A stretch of 64,000 nucleotides of DNA from Methylocystis rosea SV97. Its GTDB lineage: Bacteria > Pseudomonadota > Alphaproteobacteria > Rhizobiales > Beijerinckiaceae. The position numbers were made by a program, and so were the translations under genes. Below, piece by piece: positions 24,633-31,408 of the stretch. The notes under the pieces are model-generated. The model saw only the letters and a list, made by a program, of their open reading frames with translations. It searched no databases and was not told the origin of the DNA. The stretch lies in contig NZ_KB889963.1 in the NCBI RefSeq assembly GCF_000372845.1, forward strand, positions 2,117,923-2,181,922, written 5' to 3'. Positions within the stretch are counted from its first letter, which is position 1. Every line of letters starts with the position of its first letter.

Positions 24633-24660
24633 GATATATTCCGCCGCTCTTTGAGTGCAA
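24633..24660 (-). promoter_or_regulatory. Candidate promoter of the KaiC-like operon
   Basis: On the minus strand, TTGCAC (24660-24655) and TATATC (24638-24633) are separated by 16 bp, a reasonable sigma-70-type pair. Transcription would begin roughly 55-60 bases upstream of the ATG at 24570, which favours that start over the upstream TTG. Confidence 0.45.
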
Positions 24661-25133
24661 ATTTCAGGAGATTAATCTAGGCAGGCACCGCGGGATACTG
24701 CGCAATTATGCGCGCCTTTTGATGAAGGACCAGGCGTCCGCGCGTTTGTTTGGGAATTGCGGCGCTGTACGCGGCCCATGCGACCTCAACATTATCCGCG
24801 GCAGCGACCACACGTGACGCTCCAACGTCGTCGATCGACGTCACGGTGAAGTTTAGGGCCCGCGTTGCCTGATGATCAAGCGAACTTGCGTAGCCCTCCA
24901 ACGCCATCGCGAGGAACATCGCCGTGTCGGTTCAAACCAGGTTGGCCGATATCGGCGCGAAATCTCTCCCGCGAGCCAGCGGGCATATTCGGCGGTGTTT
25001 TGGGGGATGCGGCGTCCGCTCGACATGGGAACAAAAAAAGAACATGCGTCATGCGCGGTCAAGCCGGCATTCGCTTCAGTGGCCATTTCAGTGGCCGCCG
25101 AAGACACCAAACTTGCTAAGCCATTGGGAACAT
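24661..25133. other. Non-coding boundary between operon and tRNA-Pro
   Basis: About 470 bp between the island operon and the tRNA. I see no integrase fragment. The only frames are short minus-strand ones (24677-24919, 24853-25110) that overlap each other in different frames. A small tandem repeat of CAGTGGCCATTT lies near 25078-25100. The attachment junction is expected at the tRNA end of this stretch. Confidence 0.5.
24677..24919 (-). CDS. Possible 80-residue hypothetical protein
   Basis: A short minus-strand frame with a plausible amino-acid make-up ([39 protein letters not shown]). It follows an in-frame stop four codons upstream and has no clear ribosome site. It could be a small gene upstream of the operon or the remnant of an older one. 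Confidence 0.3.
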   Translation of the reverse strand: MFLAMALEGYASSLDHQATRALNFTVTSIDDVGASRVVAAADNVEVAWAAYSAAIPKQTRGRLVLHQKARIIAQYPAVPA

Positions 25134-25210
25134 TGGTCGGAGTGAGAGGATTCGAACCTCCGACCCCCTCGTCCCGAACGAGGTGCGCTACCAGGCTGCG
25201 CTACACTCCG
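25134..25210 (-). tRNA. tRNA-Pro (anticodon CGG)
   Basis: Read on the minus strand from 25210, the 77 bases fold as a tRNA: acceptor stem CGGAGTG pairing with CACTCCG, D-arm AGCGCAGCCTGGTAGCGC, anticodon stem CCTCG/CGAGG around TTCGGGA (anticodon CGG, proline codon CCG), T-arm with GGTTCGAATCC, and an encoded CCA end. The 3' end faces the prophage and cargo block, the usual orientation when a phage integrates into a tRNA gene. Confidence 0.96.
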
Positions 25211-25284
25211 ACAGAAATGGCCGAAGCCGCTTCGGGCCGGTTTATAGCCACAGCAGGATTGCGCCGCAACTGGTTTCGGGCGCT

Positions 25285-25800
25285 TTAGGGACGGACCCGC
25301 TCAAGCGTGACAAAAGCGAAGTCCGCTTCGTCCTTGGCGCCGCGCGGCGGCGCTTCGCGCGCGATCTCGCGCCAGTCCTTGGGGTCGAGCGGGGGAAAAT
25401 GCGCGTCGCCCGCGATTTCGAGCCCGACCTCGGTCAGTTCGATGACGTCGGTGAGGTCGAGAAAGACGCGATAGATTTCCTCGCCGCCCGCGATGATGAT
25501 CTCGTCGGCGCCGAGCAAACCGGCCAGCCGTCGCGCCGTCGCCAGAGCCTCCTGGGGACTCGCCGCGACATGCGCGCCTTCGGCCCTGAAATGAGGATCG
25601 CGCGTCAGCACGACGCTTTCGCGCCCCGGCAGCGGCCGTCCAATCGATTCGAAGGTGCGCCGTCCCATGATCATCGGCTTGCCCCAGGTGCGCGCCTTGT
25701 AGCGCTTGAGATCGCTTGAAAGGCGCCAGGGGAGGCCGTTGGCGACGCCAATCACGCCATTGCGACCGCGCGCCACGACAGCGACGATTTTGGGCTCCAT
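25285..25800 (-). CDS. folA: Dihydrofolate reductase
   Basis: A 171-residue enzyme reducing dihydrofolate to tetrahydrofolate with NADPH. Family marks are all present: IVAVVARGRNGVIGVANGLPW at the N terminus with the folate-site residues, GKPMIMGRRTFESIGRPLPG (NADPH-binding), and the later IIAGGEEIYRVFL. Length is normal. It starts 6 bp after thyA and is read with it, the standard arrangement, since thymidylate synthase produces the dihydrofolate this enzyme recycles. Confidence 0.96.
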   Translation of the reverse strand: MEPKIVAVVARGRNGVIGVANGLPWRLSSDLKRYKARTWGKPMIMGRRTFESIGRPLPGRESVVLTRDPHFRAEGAHVAASPQEALATARRLAGLLGADEIIIAGGEEIYRVFLDLTDVIELTEVGLEIAGDAHFPPLDPKDWREIAREAPPRGAKDEADFAFVTLERVRP

Positions 25801-25806
25801 CGTCGC

Positions 25807-26610
25807 CTACACCGCGATCGGCGCGGCGATCGCCGGCCAGGAGTCATAATTCTCGACGTTCACGTCTTCGTATCTGAAGTCGAAGAGTGAGCGCACCGAC
25901 GGATTGAGTTTCAGGCGGGGCAGGGGTTTTGGCTCGCGTGAGAGCTGAAGCCGCGCCTGCTCGACATGATTCAAATAGAGATGCACGTCGCCGAAGCTGT
26001 GCACAAAATCGCCCGGAACACAGTCCGTGACCTGCGCGACCATATGCGTCAGCAGCGCATAGCTCGCGATGTTGAAAGGCACGCCGAGGAAGACGTCGGC
26101 CGAACGCTGGTAGAGCTGGCAGGAAAGCCGCTTTTCGCCGCCGACCTCAGCGACATGAAACTGGAACAGGCAGTGGCAGGGCGGCAGCGCCATCTCGTCG
26201 ACCTGGGCTGGATTCCACGCGGAGACGATCAGCCGGCGCGAGAAGGGATTGCGCTTGATCTCCTCGACGACATGGGCGAGCTGGTCGATATCCCTGTCGC
26301 CGTCGGGCCAGCGCCGCCATTGCATGCCGTAGATCGGACCAAGGTCGCCGTCTTCATTCGCCCATTCGTCCCAGATGGTGACGCCATTGTCGCGCAGATA
26401 TTTGACGTTGGTGTCGCCCTGCAAAAACCAAAGCAGTTCGTGAATGACCGATTTCAGATGCACGCGCTTGGTCGTGACCAGCGGGAAGCCTTGCGACAGG
26501 TCGAAACGCATCTGATGGCCGAACAGCGACAGCGTTCCGACGCCGGTGCGATCGTCCTTGCGCACGCCTTCGCGCAGGACCTTATCCAGAAGGTCGAGAT
26601 ATTGACGCAT
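25807..26610 (-). CDS. thyA: Thymidylate synthase
   Basis: A 267-residue enzyme converting dUMP to dTMP with methylene-tetrahydrofolate. The catalytic cysteine lies in [12 protein letters not shown], and the conserved [18 protein letters not shown] near the N terminus and [18 protein letters not shown] in the middle are present. Length fits E. coli ThyA (264). It is the first gene of the thyA-folA pair on the minus strand. Confidence 0.97.
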   Translation of the reverse strand: MRQYLDLLDKVLREGVRKDDRTGVGTLSLFGHQMRFDLSQGFPLVTTKRVHLKSVIHELLWFLQGDTNVKYLRDNGVTIWDEWANEDGDLGPIYGMQWRRWPDGDRDIDQLAHVVEEIKRNPFSRRLIVSAWNPAQVDEMALPPCHCLFQFHVAEVGGEKRLSCQLYQRSADVFLGVPFNIASYALLTHMVAQVTDCVPGDFVHSFGDVHLYLNHVEQARLQLSREPKPLPRLKLNPSVRSLFDFRYEDVNVENYDSWPAIAAPIAV

Positions 26611-26698
26611 GTTGAGGGTTTAATCTCTTGTTTGGCCGAAGGTTGCGACGCTCACTCCATAGTCCCCGCGCTCCATTCCAACCAAAGGGCGTCCGCGT

Positions 26699-27121
26699 TC
26701 ATTGCCACGGATTGATAACCGGCGCGCGCGCTTTCTCGAAATCGCCAGTATCTCGCGTCACGACCGTCAAGCCGTGGAGAAGAGCTGTGGCGGCGATGAT
26801 GAGGTCCGGCTGGGAGAAAGTATATCGCGTCTTGCGCCCTTCTTCGACGAGCAGGCGCCATTTCAACATGACATCCTCGCTAACCGGCAGCGTCCTTTGT
26901 GTAAACAGCGGCCGCACCTTGAGCGTGAGCCAGTCGTGCAATTCGGCCCGTCTCGAAGGGTCGGCGATAAGCTCAATTCCAAAGCGGATCTCCGCAAAAG
27001 TGACCGCGCTGACATAGAGCCGATCGAGCGGCTGCGCCGCTACGAATGCGACGACCTTTGCATTGGGCCTCGGACGACGCAGTTCCGAAAGCACATTGGT
27101 GTCGAGCAGCCATCCGCTCAC
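26699..27121 (-). CDS. PIN-domain toxin, VapC family
   Basis: A 140-residue PIN-domain ribonuclease of a type II toxin-antitoxin pair. The acidic residues that hold the catalytic metal are visible: Asp in LLDTNVLSELR (residue 7), Glu in TFAEIRFG, and Asp in SQPDLIIAA and TRDTGDF. The ATG overlaps the antitoxin stop (ATGA at 27121-27118), so the two are translated together. VapC toxins usually cut tRNA or rRNA; the target here is unknown. Confidence 0.9.
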   Translation of the reverse strand: MSGWLLDTNVLSELRRPRPNAKVVAFVAAQPLDRLYVSAVTFAEIRFGIELIADPSRRAELHDWLTLKVRPLFTQRTLPVSEDVMLKWRLLVEEGRKTRYTFSQPDLIIAATALLHGLTVVTRDTGDFEKARAPVINPWQ

Positions 27122-27414
27122 AATTCGATCCCGCGCACGGGCATCGCTTCCCGTTTGGGCTCAATGTCGATGTCGCGCGCGGGCGACGCCTGCATCGCGG
27201 CGATCAACGAGTCCCCCGTGCGCTCTCCCTCGAGCCGACGAAATTCCTCGGCCGAAACGACGACCACGGCGTCGCGTCCGTGAACAGTCACATGCTGAGG
27301 CCCTTCGCTGCGGACGCGCCGCACCAGTTCGCTGAAGCGCGCCTTGGCGTCTTGAAGGACCCACCGACCCGGTGAAGTCGGCTCCTTTTGGGTTGATTTT
27401 GAAAATCTAGTCAT
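27118..27414 (-). CDS. Antitoxin of the VapC pair, Phd/YefM-like
   Basis: A 98-residue protein from ATG 27414. The core LQDAKARFSELVRRVRSEGPQHVTVHGRDAVVVVSAEEFRRLE is the Phd/YefM DNA-binding domain, in which the first helices dimerise and bind the operator. The acidic C terminus (about 65-98) should fold onto and neutralise VapC. A Phd-like antitoxin paired with a VapC toxin is a known combination. The start at 27414 is preferred because the palindrome and promoter lie directly over it; a TTG-type start further upstream at 27489 adds unlike sequence. Confidence 0.88.
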   Translation of the reverse strand: MTRFSKSTQKEPTSPGRWVLQDAKARFSELVRRVRSEGPQHVTVHGRDAVVVVSAEEFRRLEGERTGDSLIAAMQASPARDIDIEPKREAMPVRGIEL

Positions 27415-27449
27415 ACTGACTAGTTTAGCGTGATGGGATGGCTGCGCAA
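27407..27449 (-). promoter_or_regulatory. Promoter and operator of the toxin-antitoxin pair
   Basis: A perfect 7-bp inverted repeat (CTAGTCA-TAC-TGACTAG, 27407-27423) lies over the antitoxin ATG. On the minus strand TTGCGC (27449-27444) and TAAACT (27427-27422) are 16 bp apart and overlap one edge of the repeat. Transcription should begin at or next to the ATG, implying a leaderless mRNA and autorepression at the same site. Confidence 0.6.
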
Positions 27450-27555
27450 GATGCGGACTACGATCTTGCGGCCAAGCCTTTGCGTGCACCCCCCGGCGTT
27501 CCTATATATGCGCGGTTAGGGGAGACTGTTTCCCCGCAATTTCGAGGATACAAAC

Positions 27556-28542
27556 ATGTCGCGTTTCTTCGCCCTTAAGCGTGGATCGCTGATTTCTCTT
27601 GCGCTTGCGACGCTACTGGCGCTCGCGCCCGCCATCGCCGAAGCGCGTATGGGCGGCGGCGGCAGCTTTGGCAGCCGCGGCTCGCGCAGCTGGTCGGCCC
27701 CGCCGTCGACCCGCACCATGCCGGGCCAGGCCTCGCCCTTCGAGCGCAGCGTCACGCCGCGCTCTATCCCGGGCGCGGCCGGGCCGATATCGCAGCAAGG
27801 CGCTTTTGGCGGCGCTTTCGGTCGCGGCATGCTCGGCGGTCTCGCCGGCGGCCTGCTCGGCGCCGGCCTCTTCGGCCTGTTGACGGGCCATGGCCTCTTC
27901 GGCGGCATGATGGGGTTCATGTCGATCATCGGCCTGCTGTTGCAGATCGGGCTGATTGTCTTCCTGGCCCGCATGGCTTTCAATTGGTGGACGCGTCGCA
28001 ATGCGAACGCCATGGCTGGGGCGGGTCACCGTCCGAGCCCGGGCTTTGCCTCGCCCTTCACGGCGCGCGCGCCTTTCGGCGCGGCGGGCTTCGGCTCCGG
28101 CGCTTCTCCGGAAGCGGCGATGGCGAAGCCGATCAAGATTGCGCCCGAGGACTTCAACGCCTTCGAACGGCTGCTCGGCGAATCGCAGGCCGCCTATAGC
28201 CGCGAGGATCTTGGCGCGCTGCGCGGCATGTCGACGCCGGAAATGGCCTCCTATTTCGACGACGAATTGGAGGAGAACCGCCGCAAGGGCGTCATCAACC
28301 GCGTCTCTGACGTGAAGCTGCTGCAAGGCGACTTGTCGGAGGCGTGGCGCGAAGGCGTCGACGAATACGCCACCGTCGCCATGCGCTTCGCGCTCAATGA
28401 CGTGATCGAGGATCGCGCCACCGGCAAGCCAGCGCCCGGTTCGCCCGGGCCGACGGAGACGTCCGAGGCCTGGACTTTCCGCCGACCGGCGGGCGCCGGG
28501 CCGCAGGAGTGGAAGCTCTCGGCGATTCAGCAGGCCGCGTAA
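27556..28542 (+). CDS. Tim44-like domain membrane protein
   Basis: A 328-residue protein: signal-like N terminus (ISLALATLLALAPAIAEA, cleavage likely after EARM region), a Gly/Ser/Pro-rich stretch (33-90), a Gly-rich hydrophobic segment (about 92-118), a transmembrane helix (MSIIGLLLQIGLIVFLARMAF, 122-142), and a C-terminal Tim44-like domain (about 195-328) with DFNAFERLLGESQAAYSRED. Tim44 domains in bacteria are found on membrane proteins of unknown role and are related to the mitochondrial import factor. It has GAGGA upstream of the ATG, and a strong terminator follows the stop. Confidence 0.82.
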   Translation: MSRFFALKRGSLISLALATLLALAPAIAEARMGGGGSFGSRGSRSWSAPPSTRTMPGQASPFERSVTPRSIPGAAGPISQQGAFGGAFGRGMLGGLAGGLLGAGLFGLLTGHGLFGGMMGFMSIIGLLLQIGLIVFLARMAFNWWTRRNANAMAGAGHRPSPGFASPFTARAPFGAAGFGSGASPEAAMAKPIKIAPEDFNAFERLLGESQAAYSREDLGALRGMSTPEMASYFDDELEENRRKGVINRVSDVKLLQGDLSEAWREGVDEYATVAMRFALNDVIEDRATGKPAPGSPGPTETSEAWTFRRPAGAGPQEWKLSAIQQAA

Positions 28543-28567
28543 GTTCAGCATTGGGCTGCAATCTTTT

Positions 28568-28595
28568 GCCCCTCCCGCAAGGGAGGGGCTTTTTT
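28568..28595 (+). terminator. Rho-independent terminator after the Tim44-like gene
   Basis: A 9-bp stem GCCCCTCCC / GGGAGGGGC with a GCAA tetraloop, followed by T-rich sequence. It begins 25 bp after the stop codon. Confidence 0.92.
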
Positions 28596-28694
28596 ATTGC
28601 CGGTCCGGCGCGGCGCGGCGTCTTGACCCTTTGAGCGGCGTCCGCAATGTGCGTCGCGCTACGGAATTTGGAACTTTTGAAGCGCGCGCCTCCG

Positions 28695-31271
28695 ATGCTG
28701 CATGATCTTTCTGCGCTGCCGATCGACGATGTGCTGCCGGCGATCCGCGCGGCGCTTGAGGCGTCGTGCAACCTTGTCGTCGTCGCCCCGCCCGGCGCCG
28801 GCAAAACCACGCGCGCGCCGCTCGCGCTGCTCGGCGCCGACTGGGCGAAGGGCGGCAAGCTCATTCTGTTGGAGCCGCGACGTCTCGCCGCCCGCGCGGC
28901 GGCGAGCCGCATGGCGGCGACGCTTGGCGAGACCGTTGGCGAAACGATCGGCCTGCGGATGCGCCTCGAATCGAAAATCTCGGGGCGAACGCGCATCGAG
29001 GTCGTCACCGAGGGTGTGTTTGCGCGGATGATCCTCGACGATGCGGGGCTCGAGGGCGTGGCCGGCGTGCTGTTCGACGAATATCACGAACGCTCGCTCG
29101 ACGCGGATCTCGGCCTCGCGCTGGCGCTCGACGCCCAGGCAGGACTGCGGGAGGATCTGCGGCTCATCGCCATGTCGGCGACGCTCGACGGCGCGCGCGT
29201 CGCTGCGCTGATGGGCGCCAAGACGATCGAGAGCCAGGGGCGCGCATTTGGCGTCGAGACGCGTTATCTCGGCCGCGACGCTGGTGCGCGCATCGACGAG
29301 GCGATGACGCGCGCGATCCTTCTGGCGCTACGCGAGGAGCGAGGTTCGATCCTCGCGTTTCTGCCGGGGCAGGGGGAGATCGCGCGCGTCGCCTCACGCC
29401 TCGCCGAGTCGCGCCTGCCGGACGACATCGACGTCGCACCGCTCTATGGCGCGCTCGATCGTGGCGATCAGGACTTGGCCATCGCGCCGGCGCGGCCTGG
29501 ACGCCGAAAAATCGTGCTGGCCACGTCGATCGCAGAAACCTCGCTGACGATCGAAGGCGTCCGCATCGTGATCGACAGCGGGCTGGCGCGTGTGCAGCGC
29601 TTCGAGCCGGATCTCGGATTGTCGCGGCTCGAGACCGTGCGCGCCGCGCGCGCCAGCGTCGATCAGCGCCGCGGCCGCGCCGGCCGAACCGAGCCTGGCG
29701 TCTGCTATCGCCTGTGGGACGAGCCGCAGACGGCGGCGCTCCCGGCCTTCGCCGCGCCCGAAATTCTCGACGCCGATCTCTCCGGCCTTGCCCTTGATCT
29801 CGCGGCCTGGGGGGTGAGCGATCCGGGGCGACTCAAATGGCTCGATCCGCCGCCGGCGCCCGCCTGGAAGGAAGCCGTTGCGCTCGACCGCGAACTCGGC
29901 GCGCTCGACGACGGTCGGCTTACCGACATGGGCCGCGCCATGCGGGCGCTGCCGCTTGCGCCCAGATTGGCGCGAATGGTGGTCGAGGCGGCGGGTCACG
30001 GCGAGGCGAAGCGCGCCGCCGAACTCGCCATGCTGCTCTCGGAGCGCGGGATCGGCGGCTCGGACGCCGACCTTTCGCATCGGCTCGAGCGCGTGCGGAG
30101 CGAAAACGCCAAACGCGCGCGCGACGCCCTGCGCCTCGCTGCACAATGGGCGCGGCAGGCGATGGCGGCGGCTGCTCGATCGCCCCCACTCCAATCACCC
30201 GCTTACGCGGGAGAGGGATCAGATCCGGCGCTTCCCGTCGCGAATCGCCGATCGTTAGCATCCCCTCTCCCGCGGAGCGGGGGAGCGACAGGGAGGGGGC
30301 AGTTATCCGACGCCGCGCTGATCGCGCTCGCCTTTCCCGATCGCGTCGCCAAATCACGCGGCGCGCGCGGCGAGTTCCTGATGGCGAATGGTCGCGCCGC
30401 TATGTTGCCGGTTGAAGATCCGCTGTCGCGCGCGTCTTTTCTCGCCATCGCGGAAATCACCGGCCGGGCGGCGCAGGCGCGCATCCTTGCCGCTTGCGCG
30501 CTCACCGCCGAGGAGGTCGAGGCGATCGCCGGCGAGCGCATCGAGACTCGCGATGAAACCGTTTTTGACCCGGCGAGCGCGAGCCTGCGGCGGCGTGCCT
30601 TCCGGCGTCTCGGGGCGATTCGGCTTTCCGAGCGCAATCTGGCGGTCGAGCCGTCTGATCAGAATGCGCGGATCCTTGCGCGCGGCGTGGCCGTGCTTGG
30701 CGTCGCGCGCCTGCCATGGACGAAGTCACAGATGCAACGACGCGACCGGGTCGCCTTTCTGCGTCGCGCCGAGGGCGACGAGTGGCCTGATCTTTCCGAC
30801 GCCGCTCTGGCCGCAAGCGCCGAAGAGTGGCTTGCGCCGTTCATTGAGGGGCGCACGTCGCTCGCGGATATTGCGACCGACGACCTCGAGGCCGCGCTCG
30901 CTCAGCTTCTCCCCTATGAGTTGTCGCGCAGGCTTGATGCGGAAGCGCCGGCTCATTTCGAGACGCCCGCCGGCGCGCGTCACGCGCTCGATTATTCCAC
31001 CGAGAACGGACCGATCCTCGCGGTGCGGGTGCAGGAGCTTTACGGCCTTTCAACTCATCCGACTCTTGCGCGCGGCCGCGCGCCCTTAACGCTGGAACTG
31101 CTGTCGCCGGCGCATCGGCCGATCCAGACGACGCGCGATCTTCCGAGCTTTTGGAAAGGCTCCTGGAGCGAGGTGAAGAAGGAAATGAGAGGGCGCTACC
31201 CGCGCCATCTCTGGCCGGACGATCCGGCGGCTGCGCAGCCGACCACACGCGCCAAGCCGCGGGGCTCGTGA
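28695..31271 (+). CDS. hrpB: ATP-dependent helicase HrpB
   Basis: An 858-residue DEAH-box RNA helicase-like protein from ATG 28695; a further ATG at 28647 is possible. Walker A PPGAGKTTRAP, the DEYH box (LFDEYHERSLDADL; the family usually has DEFH), SATLDG, and the QRRGRAGRTEPG motif VI are present, followed by the HrpB-specific C terminus ending in RGRYPRHLWPDDP. HrpB is widespread but its substrate is unclear. Residues around 497-535 contain an in-frame insertion of a palindromic repeat (30183-30299), within the helicase-associated part, where the family normally has continuous helix. Confidence 0.93.
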   Translation: MLHDLSALPIDDVLPAIRAALEASCNLVVVAPPGAGKTTRAPLALLGADWAKGGKLILLEPRRLAARAAASRMAATLGETVGETIGLRMRLESKISGRTRIEVVTEGVFARMILDDAGLEGVAGVLFDEYHERSLDADLGLALALDAQAGLREDLRLIAMSATLDGARVAALMGAKTIESQGRAFGVETRYLGRDAGARIDEAMTRAILLALREERGSILAFLPGQGEIARVASRLAESRLPDDIDVAPLYGALDRGDQDLAIAPARPGRRKIVLATSIAETSLTIEGVRIVIDSGLARVQRFEPDLGLSRLETVRAARASVDQRRGRAGRTEPGVCYRLWDEPQTAALPAFAAPEILDADLSGLALDLAAWGVSDPGRLKWLDPPPAPAWKEAVALDRELGALDDGRLTDMGRAMRALPLAPRLARMVVEAAGHGEAKRAAELAMLLSERGIGGSDADLSHRLERVRSENAKRARDALRLAAQWARQAMAAAARSPPLQSPAYAGEGSDPALPVANRRSLASPLPRSGGATGRGQLSDAALIALAFPDRVAKSRGARGEFLMANGRAAMLPVEDPLSRASFLAIAEITGRAAQARILAACALTAEEVEAIAGERIETRDETVFDPASASLRRRAFRRLGAIRLSERNLAVEPSDQNARILARGVAVLGVARLPWTKSQMQRRDRVAFLRRAEGDEWPDLSDAALAASAEEWLAPFIEGRTSLADIATDDLEAALAQLLPYELSRRLDAEAPAHFETPAGARHALDYSTENGPILAVRVQELYGLSTHPTLARGRAPLTLELLSPAHRPIQTTRDLPSFWKGSWSEVKKEMRGRYPRHLWPDDPAAAQPTTRAKPRGS
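30183..30299 (+). repeat. In-frame palindromic element inside hrpB
   Basis: A 117-bp (39-codon) stretch with hairpin arms CCCGC-TTAC-GCGGG (30198-30211) and CCCGC-GGA-GCGGG (around 30268), and imperfectly inverted ends (CCCCCACTCC against GGGAGGGGG). It is translated as a Ser/Pro/Gly/Arg-rich segment (SPAYAGEGSDPALPVANRR and PLPRSGGATGRG). Elements that read through in frame inside genes are known in Alphaproteobacteria, such as the Rickettsia palindromic elements. Confidence 0.7.
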
Positions 31272-31408
31272 GCCCTGCGGATAGTTGAACTGCGATTGAC
31301 TTTGTCGGACGGGAAAAGCGCCAGTCAAGCTTTTGGCGGGGCGATGATCGCGCAACCTTTGGCAGGTCCGCGACGCCGAAATCAATGGATCTCGCATCAC
31401 TGAATCTC

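Larger units (their letters stand above)
1..25133. mobile_element. Partial lambda-like prophage plus cargo, right part
   Basis: Co-directional head, tail, fibre and lysis genes from 1 to 18941 form the late half of a siphophage genome. Terminase, early genes and integrase are not in the window and must lie to the left. A rho-independent terminator ends the late operon near 19100. A more AT-rich block with a methyltransferase and a three-gene operon follows, up to the 3' end of a tRNA-Pro gene. The right boundary is inferred: it could be near 19100 or at the tRNA (25133). I found no duplicated piece of the tRNA inside the window, so the matching left attachment site must be outside it if this reading is right. 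Confidence 0.6.

Noticed and set aside
24568-24660. Start of the first operon gene at TTG 24660
   Set aside because: The promoter-like pair lies downstream of it, and the ATG at 24570 has a clear GAGGG ribosome site.
24853-25110. Minus-strand frame next to tRNA-Pro as an integrase fragment
   Set aside because: The translation has no recognisable tyrosine-recombinase motif and its composition looks like a chance frame in GC-rich DNA.
25966-26715. Long plus-strand frame opposite thyA
   Set aside because: It is a shadow of thyA, whose active site and length are unmistakable.
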